A stretch of 64,000 nt of DNA from Stutzerimonas stutzeri. Its GTDB lineage: Bacteria > Pseudomonadota > Gammaproteobacteria > Pseudomonadales > Pseudomonadaceae. The stretch lies in assembly GCA_002387205.1 (NCBI GenBank), contig DGLA01000012.1:1-64000 (forward strand), written 5' to 3'. Positions 63,111 through 64,000 of this stretch are shown here, one piece after another (positions within the stretch are counted from its first letter, which is position 1; every line of letters begins with the position of its first letter). Position numbers and translations under genes: made by a program. A model generated the notes under the pieces. The model had not been told where the DNA came from. It saw only the letters and a list, made by a program, of their open reading frames with translations, and ran no database searches.

Positions 63111-63137
63111 AGAAGGCCCGCCGCGTGCGGGCCTTCT
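63111..63137 (+). terminator. Hairpin terminator of mucD
   Basis: AGAAGGCCCGC-CGCGT-GCGGGCCTTCT forms an 11-bp stem; the T content after it is modest. Confidence 0.75.
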
Positions 63138-63219
63138 TCTGTCTGGGTGGGCAGAAGCTGGGCGAACTCACCGTCCTCCGGCAGCTCCAAATAGCAACCG
63201 AACTTCTGGAGGGCTGTCG

Positions 63220-63570
63220 ATGAACCTGTATCCGATGCTGGGATTGCTGATGCTGCCGACCTTTGCAGTCGCCGCTCCGCTGGAGCTGGAGCGTGAACTC
63301 AACGACCTGCAAATCGATGTTGAAGTGAACGAACTGGATACCAGCACCGGAGCCGGGATCGAGTCCGGGCGAGTGCAGCTGCTGCTGACCAATCATGAGC
63401 GATTCAAGGTCGCATGCCAGCTTCATCCAGGGGAGACCGAAGCTTCTCCTGGTCTTGATAGCACGCCCATCACCATCATCGCGCCGGAAGGGCGCCGCGC
63501 CCTGACGATGAGCGGTGAATATGGCGATTCTACGCTCAACGCGCTGCTAACCTGCATCCGGGACGAGTGA
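63220..63570 (+). CDS. Small exported protein of unknown function
   Basis: This 116-residue protein has a signal peptide (cut after AVAA) and a single small domain with two Cys, which could pair. Pseudomonas relatives are sometimes mislabelled 3-phosphoglycerate kinase. A GGAGG-type site lies before the ATG. It lies about 80 bases after the mucD terminator. Confidence 0.75.
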   Translation: MNLYPMLGLLMLPTFAVAAPLELERELNDLQIDVEVNELDTSTGAGIESGRVQLLLTNHERFKVACQLHPGETEASPGLDSTPITIIAPEGRRALTMSGEYGDSTLNALLTCIRDE

Positions 63571-63615
63571 CAGCGAATCGACGGAGTCGCTTGTCCCAGG
63601 GGGTGATGAACAGGG

Positions 63616-63858
63616 CTAGTGGCTACATCCCTGCGGCTTGAATACACGGTTAGTCGAGGGCGGGTTGCCGGCGAGCCTGGCGGCCGGGCGTCGCGGTCGG
63701 CGGATCAGTTCACCGCCACAGTTCGGGCAGATGAAGCCCAGTTTCGAGGAGGCGCAGGTCGAGCAGAACGTGCACTCGAAGGAGCAGATCAGCGCGTTCG
63801 GTGAGTCTGGCGGCAGGTCGGTGTCACAGCATTCGCAACCGGGTCTGAGCTCTAGCAT
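63616..63858 (-). CDS. DUF1272 zinc-ribbon protein
   Basis: This 80-residue protein has Cys groups CECC, CSFECTFCSTC and CPNCGGEL followed by RRPRRPA, the DUF1272 signature; it likely binds zinc. The role is unknown. ATG 63858 (MLELRPGCECC) is the family start. Confidence 0.88.
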   Translation of the reverse strand: MLELRPGCECCDTDLPPDSPNALICSFECTFCSTCASSKLGFICPNCGGELIRRPRRPAARLAGNPPSTNRVFKPQGCSH

Positions 63859-63970
63859 GGGCTTGTCCACCATAGAAACGTTAACTGGGACTAATCTCGG
63901 AATAACTGGCTTAATGCGGGACTGAACCGCGCACGGCTGATGCTTTCCAACTGTTTGCGTGCGTCTGGTA

Positions 63971-63996
63971 CAGGACGCATAAAGTAAGGCGTCCTG
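63971..63996. repeat. Inverted repeat at the right edge
   Basis: CAGGACGC and GCGTCCTG (8 bp, perfect) flank a 10-base spacer at the window edge. It may be a terminator or the end of an element that continues outside. Confidence 0.4.
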
Positions 63997-64000
63997 CTTG

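Overview
The window reads as chromosome of a Pseudomonas-group gammaproteobacterium, most like Stutzerimonas (the Pseudomonas stutzeri group). I infer this from the GC-rich coding sequence, the gene order aceA ... roxA-purB-hflD-mnmA-nudJ-idh/icd-cspD-clpS-clpA-infA-bpt-aat-trxB-ftsK-lolA-rarA-crcB-serS-cysG-tus, which I recognise as a conserved Pseudomonas core backbone, and from paired Pseudomonas-style isocitrate dehydrogenases. No database search was possible; names rest on protein motifs and synteny recalled from known genomes.

Layout. (1) 1-6.0 kb is an accessory-looking edge: decayed IS3-family remnants, queD, a Na+/H+ antiporter, an AI-2E-family permease and a Tat-exported PhoX phosphatase behind a Pho-box-like site. 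(2) 6.1-37.5 kb is core: isocitrate lyase with a distant promoter and palindromic operator; a small operon with the ribosomal hydroxylase RoxA; purB; hflD/mnmA; two divergent isocitrate dehydrogenases; a complete N-degron module (clpS, clpA, bpt, aat); trxB; the ftsK-lolA-rarA-crcB-serS-cysG run; a glutathionyl-hydroquinone reductase; the tusDCBE sulfur relay with ybiB; a Bax-inhibitor-like membrane protein; and tRNA-Ser(UGA). (3) 37.8-41.0 kb holds two transporters, a small unknown ORF and a KGG-repeat stress protein. (4) 41.3-53.2 kb is the most striking block: one tightly overlapping unit encoding alternative complex III (actA-F), an unnamed 144-residue membrane protein, an SCO copper chaperone and a caa3-type cytochrome oxidase whose subunit I carries the A2-type YSHP motif. 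(5) 53.3-64.0 kb is a mixed set: ExoD-like protein, CPA antiporter, DUF1615 lipoprotein, a CANT1/apyrase-like protein without signal peptide, AraC regulator, LysE exporter, HAD phosphatase, DUF2254 protein, a DegP/MucD protease and two small proteins.

How they work together. The aceA, idh and icd genes set the split between the TCA cycle and the glyoxylate shunt. ClpS/ClpA with Bpt and Aat form the N-end rule pathway. MnmA and TusBCDE supply 2-thiouridine in tRNA wobble positions, and TusE is translationally coupled to a predicted nucleic-acid-binding YbiB. The ActA-F/caa3 block should carry electrons from quinol to oxygen through one supercomplex, independent of bc1.
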